From positions 952,353-1,016,352 of the forward strand of contig NW_006499436.1 of the NCBI RefSeq assembly GCF_000471905.2: a stretch of 64,000 nucleotides of DNA. Reading direction: 5' to 3'. The notes below the pieces were generated by a model. That model saw only the letters and a program-made list of their open reading frames with translations. It did not search any database and was not told where the DNA came from. Positions 20,691-32,900 of this stretch are shown here, in pieces. The stretch comes from Amborella trichopoda (Eukaryota > Streptophyta > Magnoliopsida > Amborellales > Amborellaceae). The translations under genes and the position numbers were made by a program. Every line of letters starts with the position of its first letter. Positions within the stretch are counted from its first letter, which is position 1.

Positions 20691-23000
20691 GATGCTCTAA
20701 TACACATCATTTATCTTTACACAGACATTTCAGCATACACTTGGCTCTTATTTCCTCCCCAACCCTCCAACACATTACTTCTTACCCTCTTGTCATATGC
20801 ACCGTCTTCTCAACCCTTTCTCTCTCTCTTACTCGCTCACTCCATACACTCCATCTTTCTCCCTCAATCTTCTTCCTTAAGCAATTTTTCTCTCACTTGT
20901 TGTTACTCCAAGCTTACCCGTTCTCTCTAACACTCAACTTTCTTACTCTTATCATAGCCACATACCAGCTAGGGTTGGAGATTTCTTTTCCTCTCTCTCT
21001 CTCTAAAACTCAAGCCCAATACCTACCTATTAATGCCTCACAAAGAAACCCTTGATGCTACCTTCAAAAGTGTTAGGAGAGTGTGGCCATTAAAGGCCTT
21101 ACGAGTGCTTGTAAAATGAAATGCTATAGTGGAACATGGACTCAGTGATAGCGCCGTCCCTTGTGGACCATATTAAGCAAACTTTGTTTGTTGATACCGG
21201 ATTGAGCTTGACGAGCTAGGGTTCTAATAGGTCATCCCTTGATGAGGTTGGAGTATGTTCAGATGAGTGAGTGGAGGGACTGTGTGACCCTTGTGTGTGA
21301 TGGGGCCTTCAGAGACAGGGGTCAAAGCTTCATCCATGAGTCATCACACGGCATGCATAATGATAGTCGTTTCAAGAAAGCGAACTACCTTATGCATGTG
21401 CGAGAGATAACTCCTATGTGCCATAGGAGCTGTGGTCGCATCAGGTTTAGGTGACTTTGATATCAAACTGGGATTATGACCTTTTAGCTCATTGGCCAGA
21501 CTTTGGTGATCCAGTAATGAGTTCCGACATGGACTGTGGGTCATGGGAAACACTGGGTCGGTTTGATAAAGCAAGTGTGGATCATAATCCACAGATGAAG
21601 ATGGAGTGCCCCAACGTTTATTTATTTAACTCCTAGACCATATGGATCATTTTTCCATATAATGAATTTAATTATATTTATTTTAATGATATATGATTTT
21701 TAGAATTATTATTTGAATTTTTACAGATCTCTGGATATTTTATTTATCAAATTCGGATTTACAAAAATAGAGATATTGATTTTAGATTGATTTAAATATT
21801 CAAATTTGATTTTATGGATTTCTAAAAATCTAATTAATTTTAATAATTTTATTGTATGAGAGACCCAATATGTTAATGGGCCTACCATTGCATGTGGGTG
21901 GGCCCATGAAGTACCACCTAGGGTGGCACACCCCACCCTAATGAACCTTTCCTTGTGTTAGTTCAAGTTTTGGCTTGAAGAGAAAGCTTTGTAGTATTTT
22001 GGAAAGATTTTGCCTTGAGAAAACTTTCAAAGGATTTTTGGAAAGCATGAGAGGGCTTGTGCATAATGCACTATATTATGAATAGAATTATTTTATTTAA
22101 TTTCTATTGATGAGAAAATGGTTTAGGAATGAGGGATAAAGGTTCTAGCACATTCCATAATGTTGATGACCCATTTATGGAATAGATGGCTCAAATCTCT
22201 TACCCCACAAGTCACTCAAGATCAATAATTTATATTCAATCTTACAAGAAGAAGCAAACCAAGGAAAATCCTAATCTTGTTCAAAGCCCACAAAAAGAAA
22301 TTGCCTCTACCCAAAATTTCTAAGCCTTATCTCTTACACCTAATTCACATATCTCTCTCATATCCCAAAAAGGGGATATGCCCCACTTAGAATATATATA
22401 TATATGTCTTAAGAAAGTTTATCTCTCTCCCTCAAAAGACCCAAAGGGGCACACCCTACTCTCTCATATTTGATATCTCTCTCATGGTAGTTCTCTCAAC
22501 CCTCTCATGATCTCTCATCTCTCATTGGGGTTTTAGACTATAGGATTGTTGTATAAAAGATAAGTATTTTTCTCAAACTAGATTGCTATGGGGATTTACC
22601 TAAAGGTTTGAGACTTGTGATAAAGGAGTTCATAGTTTCATTAGAGGGCTTCGCCTAAACTTGCTTTCCCTGTTGAGATTGAAGGTTGATCGTTGATCTC
22701 ACGCCAGATAGTAGTGACTTAGTGTGGGGTGTAATAAGCCCGGTTGAGGTAACTTCTGGCACTCTCTTTTTGTTTCGTGTCATATTTAATTATATTGTCT
22801 TTATATTCTCAAGCATAAGAATTGTGAATACTTTTTTTGTTTAAAGAAAATTGGTTTAATGACATCAAGGTTTTTAAGATCTTGAATTTGTTAGTTTTAT
22901 TTTATTTGAAACAAAAGTTATTATAATAAGACTACTTGTAAGTGATCTTTGTCAAAAGAAAAGAAAACACGAAAAAGAAAGTAGAAAAAATAATATATAT
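20691..23000. other. Unassigned stretch, no recognised gene
   Basis: 20740-20890 is pyrimidine-rich (CT runs). 21640-22990 is AT-rich with (TA)n at about 22388-22404 and 22992-23012. It may hold further insertions, because the duplicated segment interrupted at 14860 resumes only at 24290. LTR-like composition is possible, but I found no paired LTR, PBS or coding domain. Confidence 0.35.
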
Positions 23001-23242
23001 ATATATATATATCCCCCCAGCAAAATCACATTAGTCTTTTTTTCAAAAAGACCCAATAACACGCCATATCACCCTTTTCTGTTTTGCTTATGTTTCTCTC
23101 TCTCCTACCAAGTCTGAGACATGGCAACCATCAAAATGAGCCTTATGCAGAATCCCTTCACATTTGGCAAACCCCTTCAAAATCTTCCCCTTGTGCCTAA
23201 AATCTACCCCACTCCTCTCTCTCTCTCTCTCTCTCTATATGA

Positions 23243-23461
23243 TGGTAGGTAAGTTTGGTTTAGTATTACTAAATTACAACGTGGACGGACCTAACTTACC
23301 TAATTAACTTCCCTTTCCCCCTTTACTTAAAGTAATTAANNNNNNNNNNNNNNNNNNNNAAACTAAGTAGACCGTTACTAGTCACGAAGTACCCTTCCTA
23401 CACTTAGGTCGAAACCCTACCTAAACTACTTCCCTTCGTGTCCTAAACTAACTACCCACCT
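23243..23461. other. Mirror-written block around 20-N assembly gap
   Basis: Ns occupy 23340-23359. The resolved bases between two CT microsatellites (about 23217-23245 and 23462-23486) contain six CG and no GC dinucleotides, and GT and AC far outnumber TG and CA. Read right-to-left without complementing, the text has ordinary plant composition (GCACTGATCATTGCCAGATG). This suggests the block was inserted reversed but not complemented. Confidence 0.7.
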
Positions 23462-23539
23462 CCTCTCTCTCTCTCTCTCTCTCTATATGATGTGGAATTG
23501 GTTTTGATTCAAATTCAACTGAGGCCAATTCCTATAATC

Positions 23540-24110
23540 TTCCCCTTCTTAAGATAATCGTCACTCTCCATGCTCTCTCTTCTTTTTTCACTTCTTGATT
23601 ATTAGCTATTCTTGAACATTCAACAAATTCATTTGTTCATGTATTTCACTACATTGGAAGATACTCCTTGAAGAAATCTTCCTCTTCTTAAGATAATCAT
23701 CACTCTCCATGCTCTCTCTTCTTTTTTCACTTCTTGATTATTTGCTATTGTTGAATATTCAACAAATAAAAGTTCATTTGTTCATGTATTTCACTACATT
23801 GGAAGATACACCTTGAAGAAATCTTCCCCTTCTTAAGATAATCGTCACTCTCCATGCTCTGTCTTCTTTTTTCACTTCTTGATTATTTGCTATTCTTGAA
23901 CATTCAACAAATGAAAGTTCATTTGTTCATGTATTTCACTACATTGGAAGATACTCCTTGAAGAAATCTTCCCCTTCTTAATATAATCGTCACTCTCCAT
24001 GCTCTCTCTTCTTTTTTTCACTTTTTGAATATTTGCTATTCTTGAACATTCAACAAATGAAAGTTCATTTATTCATGTATTTCACTACATTGGAAGATAC
24101 TCCTTGAGCT
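23540..24110. repeat. Tandem repeat, four copies of ~143 bp
   Basis: The word TTCTTAAGATAATCGTCACT recurs near 23548, 23686, 23832 and 23975 (with small changes), followed each time by CCATGCTCTCTCTTC and TTTCACTACATTGGAAGATA. Non-coding. Confidence 0.88.
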
Positions 24111-24324
24111 CTTCAAGGGTTTATCTGTACGTCTTGTAAAATTGTCAGCCATTTTTAATTACCTCTTTATACACATGATTGAGTGAAAAAAAAGGGTTTT
24201 TGGAGATTGGATCCCACATCCTGTTGGGGGGGGTGGATGACTAGCACAGGGATGCTACCACGACGCCAATGGACGCACAATCTCTATCTTTATCTCTTTT
24301 TTGTAACTTTATATTATTAAATTA

Positions 24325-24620
24325 AGGTACACTTTAAATTTTTTTTACAGAAGAGAGTCTTTCGGCTTTGGAGGACCCTCCAATTGATCATCTCTATTTT
24401 TGGATATACGGACAGGAAGAAAAAAAAGAATTCCAATTCTAAATATAACAAGTTATTTGAACCATCTATTTTTATAAATTTTAAGTATTTATTCATCTAT
24501 TTGATCTACACTATTTTTAAAATCTTAAATTTCACATTTAGGGATGAAAATAGATTTTCAAGCCATCATGAAATTTCCGACACCAGAGCCACATCTCTAA
24601 ACAAATTTTAGAAATGTGTC
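24325..24620. mobile_element. MITE-like repeat A', copy 2
   Basis: Close match to 12816-13110. Its left flank (ATATTATTAAATTAAGG) equals the 12.6-kb site without the 200-bp MITE. Together they mark the resumption of duplicated segment copy 2. Confidence 0.66.
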
Positions 24621-24972
24621 TTACTTCTACAATAGAAATATGCAACCTTATACAAACCTCAACCTGTATATATATTAAGGGAGAGATGCTGTTTCTCTTA
24701 ATCAATTAATCTTGAAGTAATATAAAAAGAGAAGATTAGATGGGCACACCAATGAGAAGACTTGCATATGTGCTTAGGTCATTACCTAGCAACTTCACAA
24801 GTTGTCTCGCCCCCACTCCCTCATTCATTTATTCTCTCCTTCTATGGTCCACACAATGAATGCCACTTTCTTGTGTGTTGTCTGAGAGAGGAAAGATACA
24901 AAACTTTGTGCTTTTAAAAAGAGAGATTCCACAAAAACACGTCAGATCCCAAATCTCATTTATAATCCTAAA

Positions 24973-25284
24973 GAACCCCGTTTCTATGCGGGCATGTTCA
25001 CATATATGTAGAAATACAGGAATCTTAAATAAATCTATTTTTTAGATAGATTTTTGGACTTAACTTTTAAAGATATGTAATATTTAATATGGAGATCATG
25101 AATATGAATAAGTAAATAAATTTTTAAAATTAAAAATAATAATTATAATAAAAAAATATTTGGACCGTTAGCTTCCATTGTTTTAGATTAAACACCTACT
25201 TGCATCCAGCTTTAAAATAGATGCTTTATACTTTTTGGACCGCATATATAATCACGCGGTCCAGCCAGCATGAGACAATTTTCC
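24973..25284. mobile_element. MITE family B, copy 4 (312 bp)
   Basis: Starts GAACCCCGTTTCTATGCGGG and ends AGCATGAGACAATTTTCC. The flanks AATCCTAAA (24964-24972) and AATCCCAAA (25285-25293) agree at 8 of 9 positions. Core GGAGATCATGAATATGAATA as in the other copies. Confidence 0.85.
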
Positions 25285-25540
25285 AATCCCAAATATATAA
25301 TACAAAGTTTTGGTTACTTCTCAACATCAAGTAGCAATTCCTTGCCCATATTTTGATTTATTTTTCCACCTCTCTCTCTCTCTCTTATGAGTTATTGTTC
25401 AACCTCTCTCTCTCAATGTCCATGGGAAGGAAATAAACTGTAAGTTCTTAGCTTTTGGTCCTATGGAGACATATACCTTGCATCTATTAGACTTGTTTTC
25501 TTCCGAAATGGGAATTGCAAAATATACTTATATTTGTTAT

Positions 25541-25772
25541 GGGAATGTATACAAAGAGACAATTTACCTATTATACAAAGAGGTCACAATTGCTTACAAC
25601 CATCTGATGTAAAATTTGATGGCTTGAGTGTGTCATGAAATTTGAAAATGTTTTTTTGAACTTTATGCTTGGTTAATGGAATAAATGTAACCACCCAATT
25701 TCACATCCAAATATTAAGATTTATTCTAACCACCTTGTGCAAAAGGTAAATGGTGTTATTGCATACTTCTCC
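25541..25772. mobile_element. MITE family C, copy 3 (232 bp)
   Basis: Ends GGGAATGTATAC and (complement) GGAGAAGTATGC. The flanks ATTTGTTAT (25532-25540) and TTTTGTTAT (25773-25781) agree at 8 of 9 positions. Same subterminal CACAATT / TAAATGGT words as copies 1 and 2. Confidence 0.78.
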
Positions 25773-25781
25773 TTTTGTTAT

Positions 25782-27605
25782 TTATACCTTTTATTGTTAT
25801 GAGATTTGGAATTCTAATTGCCAACCATTTATACTAACATGGTTCAGGAATAATGGGAGATATATCCTAAATGCCACCCTGTGAATAGAAAAGCACAAAC
25901 AAATGCATATATAGCAATCCCTTCCCTGAATATATCATGCCAGTATGTGTCGCTATCAATAATGAGTCAAAGGCCTTATCCATGTTCTTAGATTAGCTTA
26001 CTGCCCTCTTAACACTTGGAGTTCAGACCAAGGGCCAAAGGCCAAATATCACTACTTTGTTTCGAGATCCGAGTCGGTAAGGTGGATCGTCTACCCTATA
26101 GATGCATGTCGCATTGCTGCATCACAAATCTAAATTGGTCCAAATTGACAATCCAAAAAAGTAAAAAAGTAAAAAGTAATAAAAAGAAAACTAGACTATT
26201 CTTTTACTTTTTTATAAAAAAAACTTTATAAGATTTTAAGGGGGGACCAAGGCTGTGTCAATACTTTCCTAGAACTGATTTGCTCACAGGCAATTCGCAA
26301 TCGGGATCGGTGATTTCCAATCCAAATCCATGGTTTTCGAGACACAGACACTTCATATTGGCAACAACAAACGAAATTTTACAATAGCACGTACAGGGCA
26401 AGTGGAAATAATACGAGAGGGAGAGAGGAGGTGGGGGGAGGTTAATGAACCGGGAGGACTTAAAAAAACTATGGGAAATAAAATAATGATATCAGTTGAT
26501 GGCAGGAAAGATGCCCAAATGACTTATGGGAAATGGTGACGAAGGTGACCACCGACTTTTGGTTGCGGTTCTCCCCTAAATCATTGGCCTCAAGTTTGCT
26601 AGCTATGGGCTTTAACCCTATTTTTCAATGCATTTTATTGTAGATATACCAAATCATATCATCGGAAAATTCACGAAATTAAATTGAATTGTGAAAGAAA
26701 TTGAATTAAATTCTCTCTCTCTCTCTTTCTCTCTCTCTCCAGCAGATCAGAATTTTTTTTTAAAATGGGCTACAATTAGCAGCATTTTGTATTTCAAATA
26801 CACATTCCAACAAAATATATCCATCTTAGACATCTTCCTTGTCTCTTACAAGATATAATAATTTTTTTTTAGATTAAAGCAGTAAAAATTTCATTGAACT
26901 TCCAAATCAAGGTTCATCTTGGAACACTGGAAAGAAATTGCACTGGGAACTGGTTCATACTGGTTGATCCAATCAAAAGGAAAAGAAAAAACAAACAATT
27001 CTAGAATTATATCTTTTCCATCTATAGTCCAGACCACACGTAGTAATTGTCATAAAGTCTACAAAATTTAATTTAAAAGCGTACCATTTTAGACATGATT
27101 TGAACGATCTCCTATTCTTATGAACTGTAGAAATTCAAAAAAATTAATTATAAGACAATTAGAAAAAAAAAATACATAGTGCATGCACACCACACAAAAT
27201 AGCAAAAAGTGACAAGTTTCCTCCCCTTTGATTAAAAATTAAATAGATGAATAAACTAAATGTGAAAATATTTGTATATAATTAAAGGAAAAAAAAAAGT
27301 ACCCAACTGGTCGGTGAGACAAGTTTCCATCCCCACCCACCTTCCTGTCTGGTCCTAATAACCTTGGATATAGACCGCAAAAAAATGAAAAAAAAAAAAT
27401 AAAGGAAAAAAAATCCACAGTAATTGCCCATGGTTATTGGAAATCAGAATAGGAAAAAAAAAAAATGAAGGAAGAAGAAGAAGAAGACAATTTATATTTT
27501 GACTTGTAGAAAAATGAAAAACATCAAAAATTGTCCAGCACTTATCCATAGCAAGAACAAGAAAGAAAGGAAAAAGAAGAAATCAAAGAGGGAGAATTAA
27601 CGTTA
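25782..27605. other. Intergenic AT-rich DNA downstream of the DUF3339 gene
   Basis: No gene recognised. CT run at 26713-26740. GA/A-rich tracts and an (AAG)n-like stretch at 27465-27487 lie within the first 150 bp beyond the DUF3339 stop and may be part of its 3' flank. Confidence 0.4.
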
Positions 27606-27821
27606 TTAATATCCAAAATACATCTTGACGCCTACCGCAATTATCAAGAGGGCATAAATGCCAAAGAAGATGAGTGCATGGATGAGTATAGCAGGTGCAT
27701 TTGTACGCAGACTCCCAAACTCCACCCCTCGATGCTCTCCTGGCAACTGAAATAACAGTCCCGGCGTAAGCAACACAAACAATACCACCCCAACTATCAC
27801 AGGTGCCCAATCCGCTGCCAT
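27606..27821 (-). CDS. DUF3339 small membrane protein
   Basis: This intact 71-residue protein begins MAADWAPVIVGVVLFVLLTP and contains the family-typical LLFQLPG and VEFG motifs. There are two hydrophobic segments, about residues 7-25 and 43-66, separated by a short polar loop, and the tail is GVKMYFGY. Length and layout match the plant DUF3339 family of 60-80 residue two-pass proteins, whose biochemical role is unknown. ATG is at 27821-27819 and TAA at 27608-27606. Other frames over this stretch are shadows. A 5'UTR intron is possible because purine-rich DNA and an AG lie upstream of the ATG, but this is not established. It lies about 2 kb downstream of the CAMTA stop codon in the same orientation. 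Confidence 0.9.
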   Translation of the reverse strand: MAADWAPVIVGVVLFVLLTPGLLFQLPGEHRGVEFGSLRTNAPAILIHALIFFGIYALLIIAVGVKMYFGY

Positions 27822-29850
27822 CTCTCGATTGATTGATCGAGAATTATATCTTTGAACCTAGATCTTGGGACAATTGGCGAATTATGATTCCTTTTCCCTT
27901 GATTTCATGAAGCACGAAAGAAGAACAAGTTCATGAACCAGAGAACCAAGGTTTGGTTTAGTGAGGAAGCAGGAAAAGAGACTGGGTCTATCCTCAAAAG
28001 CATGAACACACCAACAAAGCCTCAAATAGCAAAAGACAAAATGAAAAAGCCTTGACAAAAGGGTCAATTATTGTTATAGTACTATAGCATGTGCCATGAT
28101 CTATTACATTATGTGGCCATAGACATGATGATATTGATGGCTGAGATGTTTGGATGTGGGCATGTAGGTTTGATATACAATCCGAACCGTTGATTTTGAA
28201 TCTGGAAGTAAGAGAAGAGCTTGCACACGTGCATGACATGCTAACTGCCCTTCTGACAATTTTTTGACTCCTTGGAGTCATCTGGATCGTTTATCTGGTT
28301 TTGGTGAATTTAAGGTAGAAAATAACTGAATGATATGCTGAAATCGTTCTGTGAAACCTGCTAAAGAAGGATACTTTTAAAGTGCTTTTGGCAGGTAACA
28401 ACAGTTCATACTTTGTATTATTTAGTAGAATGGTGGCCGTCAACTTTTCCAGGGGACGAAATAAAATTAGGTTGCAATATTTTAAGGGTGGCATAGGCCG
28501 GCCCTTGTCCCTAGGGCCGGGCCAGGACACAGCAAAAATAAATAAAGAAAAATAAAAGAAAAAAAGAAGAAAAAAAGAGAGCTAGGCTGGCCAGGCATAC
28601 CCGGGCCAGCCCTGGTCCTAGCCCTACCCTCGAGCCACAATTTGTGGCCCAAGCCCTACTGTTTTAGGGCCGGGCCGACTGGGAATTTGTTAGGTAACTC
28701 TCTGAGTAGTAATAAAGAATTAGGAACCTCCAAACCTAAAACAGGGGTTGGAAAAAAAAAAATCCCAAAATAAGGACTAGAATACAAATACTTCCTACCC
28801 ATGGAAACGATGGTCACTAGGCCATTGACGGATACCATCGTTCAAAACATCGGATTCAATATATTTTCTAGAGATGTTGAAAAGAAGCACAACCCATTTT
28901 TCTCTGAAGCTGAAAAGAATCACAAGCTTAACTTTGAAAAAAAGATTTAATAGAAACCAAGTCACAATATCCTTTAGCACAGCAATTCTTGCTTAAATCA
29001 CTATCAATTTGGGGCAAAAACGTCCAACATCCAAATTTTGGTGACCTTTTTATTTGATTCAAATAACAGTCCTACATCTCATGCCTTTAGAATCTTCTGC
29101 AAACCAGCATTAAAAGAATCGGACTTGGGCTCTGAATTCACCGGAGGTCCAAGCTTGATTTTCCCTAGTCTGCCTTTGGTCAGAGTCCAGAGTGGGACTG
29201 GGAATTTTTAACAAGAAAAATTTAAAACATACTGAAAAACCATGAGATTAGGGTGATTCCAGGTTAGTTCAGCCCTGGATTGCCAGGCTCCAGGAACGGT
29301 GTACATTGGAGGAGTCCAAAATTTCAGTGTCGACCAAACAAGTACGAAACCCTGATTCTCAAATTAACTGCCCAAGTTTCAGAACTCGACGTTTTCCTTC
29401 TCAAAGGGTAAAGAACTCAAGGACCAAACACAAGAACATGCTTTCTGACAGGGCACATGATGAGAGAGAATCAAGATAAAGCTGAGGGAGAGAGAGAGAG
29501 ACAAGCACAAAAGAATGGAATCCCTTACACGATAATCTCTTCAATATGTCTTGTCTCAGGACCTAGTATGGGTCATGGTGTGCCAAAGACTATTTATTTA
29601 TCTTTTTATCATTTTTGCAGGAGAAATAAATGAATAAAAATCTATTGGACACATCAAAAGGAAAACAAAATAGGCAGATCTCTTCTCCAAACAACCCCAC
29701 CAAGATGAAAAACAATACATTCTGTACATATTATTATACACAAGAAGCAATGATACAGAGTTGTTTTGTACAGCCAAGGATGGGTCAGATTCTATGGTTT
29801 ATGGCTTCAAAATTTTGTATCTGTAAGGGAAAAATCGACCTCTACATTAA
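27822..29850. other. Spacer between CAMTA and DUF3339 genes
   Basis: Non-coding. It should hold the CAMTA 3'UTR and polyadenylation site (right end) and the DUF3339 promoter and 5'UTR (left end). About 28470-28690 is a G+C-rich block full of GGGCCGGGCC/GGCCAGCC-like words beside A-rich tracts, probably an old transposon remnant. A short GA run is at 29486-29502. No other gene is recognised. Confidence 0.5.
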
Positions 29851-29928
29851 CTAATTCATGTCATCATCCCCCATGTTGTCATCATCACCTTGCATGTGAC
29901 CTTCATCAGCAAATCCACCAAATTCAGT
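29851..29928 (-). CDS. CAMTA4-like: CAMTA last coding exon
   Basis: This 78-nt terminal exon follows acceptor TTTGTGCAG and encodes an acidic tail ([20 protein letters not shown], then DDDMN) ending in TAG at 29853-29851. It joins the previous exon as DAK|TEF in phase 0. Arabidopsis CAMTA4 also ends in an acidic tail (GEDDDDGLFD). It is too short to be found from ORF length alone; phase, acceptor and acidic composition support it. Confidence 0.82.
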   Translation of the reverse strand, partial: TEFGGFADEGHMQGDDDNMGDDDMN

Positions 29929-32900
29929 CTGCACAAAGAGTGAGTGATATATCAGAGACTGATTACAATTGAAAATTTGGGATTTCAGGCTGAAATTGGG
30001 TCCATATGATTAAGCAAAAGAAAAAAAAAAGGGAGATTTCAAATAGCTGAATTTCTAGAATTATGGGCCGATTTTCAAATCAAATTTCAGAGGACCAAAA
30101 TACTAGCACTCTATACATGCATGGTAAACATCGATATATACATCACAATCTATCTATCCATATATAAACCAGGTTGGACCTGTTCATCTAGGAATAATAG
30201 GAGCCCATTGGTGATCATTCACTTCCTCCACATGACCAGAGGGCAATCTAGTTTGAGGCATGTGAAAGTTAATTATGCAATTTTCTTTTGAAATGTTAAC
30301 TTCGGAACTGGCGAGAATCGAACTCTAGACATCACATTATGGCACCTGCCACCCTGAACACCTCTGCCTGGAGCCTGTTTTCTTGCGCACTCTTGCGCAT
30401 AATTTTTTTGTTCCAGCAGAGAGAAGATTCTGAGCTACCTATTATTATTAATTTTTAAGAGAAAAGAAAAAAAAAAGAAAGAAAAGAAAGATGCCTGGAA
30501 CACCTCCATAAATTGTGTTATTTCTCTAAAAACATGCAACTTTGAAACTGGTTTCTGGACTGGTTTTTTTTTTTTCTAGATTAATTGTTTTATCCCTATT
30601 ACAGAAAGTATGCTTAACAGTTGATATCCGAAATATCGGCATGGGGAAGGAGTACTCATTTAAAGTAAATTAATTGGACAAAGAACTGGTATGAGATTCC
30701 AACTTTTTTAAGCACATGCACAAGTTATAGAGAGGTTTGAAGCACTGGAATTTTCCCGAAGAGAAGAAGAAAAAGAAAAGGAGATGCATTATCATTTATG
30801 AATCATGGGTAATTACCTTAGCGTCTCTATACTTATCAATGATGCGAAGATATTGACTGCGTGCCCTAGGGGAATCAACCATGGAGAGCACTCTTTTGAG
30901 GGCCTGGTCAATACCCAACTCCACCTTTTCCTTACGAAAAAGCCTTGCAATGTCTTCTTCATCTTCCTCTTCAATGGACTCCAGATCAGCCTTAAACCCT
31001 CTAAGGCCAACGCCTTTCCGGCGCCACCTTAGTATGGCCTTCTCTAGAACCCCAGCAGCCCACAATAACTTTTTGTATTTCTTTCTGACTTGGTGCCCTC
31101 TCACATGAGCCTGCAAAATTTCAGAAGAGAACAAAAAAAGGAACACATCAGAGTAATGGTAAGGTGAACTTGATCCGTGCTTTCAAGTACGGAAAAAGTT
31201 TATATAAGGTTGAAACCTTATATGTAGATCTACGGATGCACCTCAAAAATCCATCGGAAAAGGTAGTTTTAATGTTGAAAAACCCTTTGATTGATCATCT
31301 CGACATCAAGATGTATGACCATGAAAAATAAAAAGATTTTAAGTCTCAGAAATAGTGCATTTTACAACATATAATATACACCGTCCATTTTCAAGATTTT
31401 CATATGTTTATAGATCTACTTGATTTTAACCATTTTTGAAATTTTAAATTTTATAATTAGATATAAAAATAGATTTTGATATAATCCTAAGAACATTTTA
31501 CATCAAAATTATATACCATGATAAAATTCGAAGGTACACCTTACCTCTACAGCTACGGATGCATCCGCATGCTAACTGCACCCTTCAAGTAAATATTTCT
31601 ATCTTTCATGTTCTTTTCTTAATAAAATGACTTCTAAATGGTTTGAAAATCATCTCTATTGGAGATGTTGATACAAATGGTGATGTCCACTTTCTATTTA
31701 ATGGTTGTTTGCTGTACAATCTCAAATAGGGGAAATGGTTATAGGTACCACTGTTGGACTCGTGCCCAATGCATCTAACATGGCGCTGAGGTCTGGTGGA
31801 AAACCACGGGAACCAATTAAGTCTGATCAGTTCCCAAGGTATATTATGTTAAAACTTTTAAGACACAGCCAAGTCAACCTGACTTGGGCTTGGGGACCGC
31901 ATTCAGGGTTTAAAACACTGGTTTTAGGCATCAACAAACACATGCAAGAGACTACTCAAGGGCTTGGTAAAGCTCAATGAAGCAGCATAAATCCTTGAAT
32001 TCAGTTTTACAATCCATTTAATGATGCAACATGCCACATAATCTCAAGTTTTCAACATGATACGTCCCACCATTCGTGAAGATAGTGGCATTTACCCATC
32101 GAAGCCAAAACCATGTGAAAATGAAGCATTTCAAGCCTACTAAAAATTTCAATGGATGGAAGGTGCATATATCCAGCTTTCATTGATCATTCCATTGTGA
32201 GTAAATTTGATGTATATATGTACAAGTGATGCAGGAAGAAAAGGTGGAAATGAAAGCCACCCTCATTTTGATCCTCAAACAAACAAAAATCCATAATAAA
32301 AAAGTAGCATGGCTGTAAATCAAGCCAAGAGAAGATCATTCTACGTTCATAAAATAATTTACAATCCAAAATAACATAAGGTCACAATCGAACGCCCAAC
32401 CTCTTTTATACAAGACAATCTCTTAAACGAATAAAAACATAAAACAAAATGAAATCCAAATATCCTATCTCACTCTACCTCATGCACCTTTCCCTTTAAT
32501 TCAAGATTCCATTCCACGCAACTCCCACAAACCCATTAATCTAAGATCTACTCAAATTCACGTGCTTCTCTCTCTATATCCTAAACTTTAGCAGTTCTCT
32601 CCCTAGATACACAAACCTAGGGAAACAGGTCCTCTCCCTCTCTTTCCAACGTATTACTCTAGGAATCCCTTTAAAATAAGAAACACCACCAATGCCTTCA
32701 AACTAGGACCCCTCTCTCTAATCCTACTTTCATGGAGATCTATGTGATTGTTCATCATCCTAACAAGCCAAGAACCCCACATTAATCCTATAAGGAAAGA
32801 AATATTACTAATCATTGCCTTTAACCGTAACCCATAACCCGGAGGTTGTCCCGCCTAAGCGGGGTCCTAGGAGGGGTGGCTGGAAACAATCCTAACCTTT

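Noticed and set aside
20741-21055. 104-codon plus-strand frame rich in Leu/Ser
   Set aside because: It follows a pyrimidine-rich stretch that naturally lacks stops; no domain, no conserved start context, next to LINE debris.
23540-24110. CRISPR-like regular repeat pattern
   Set aside because: The genome is a plant nuclear genome, and the units are contiguous ~143-bp tandem repeats without unique spacers.
26330-26539. 69-codon frame MVFETQTLHIGNNKRN
   Set aside because: No recognisable domain, no neighbouring exon or promoter signal; length is within chance.
27583-27810. 75-codon minus-strand frame over the DUF3339 gene
   Set aside because: It is a shifted shadow of the real DUF3339 frame, Cys-rich by accident.
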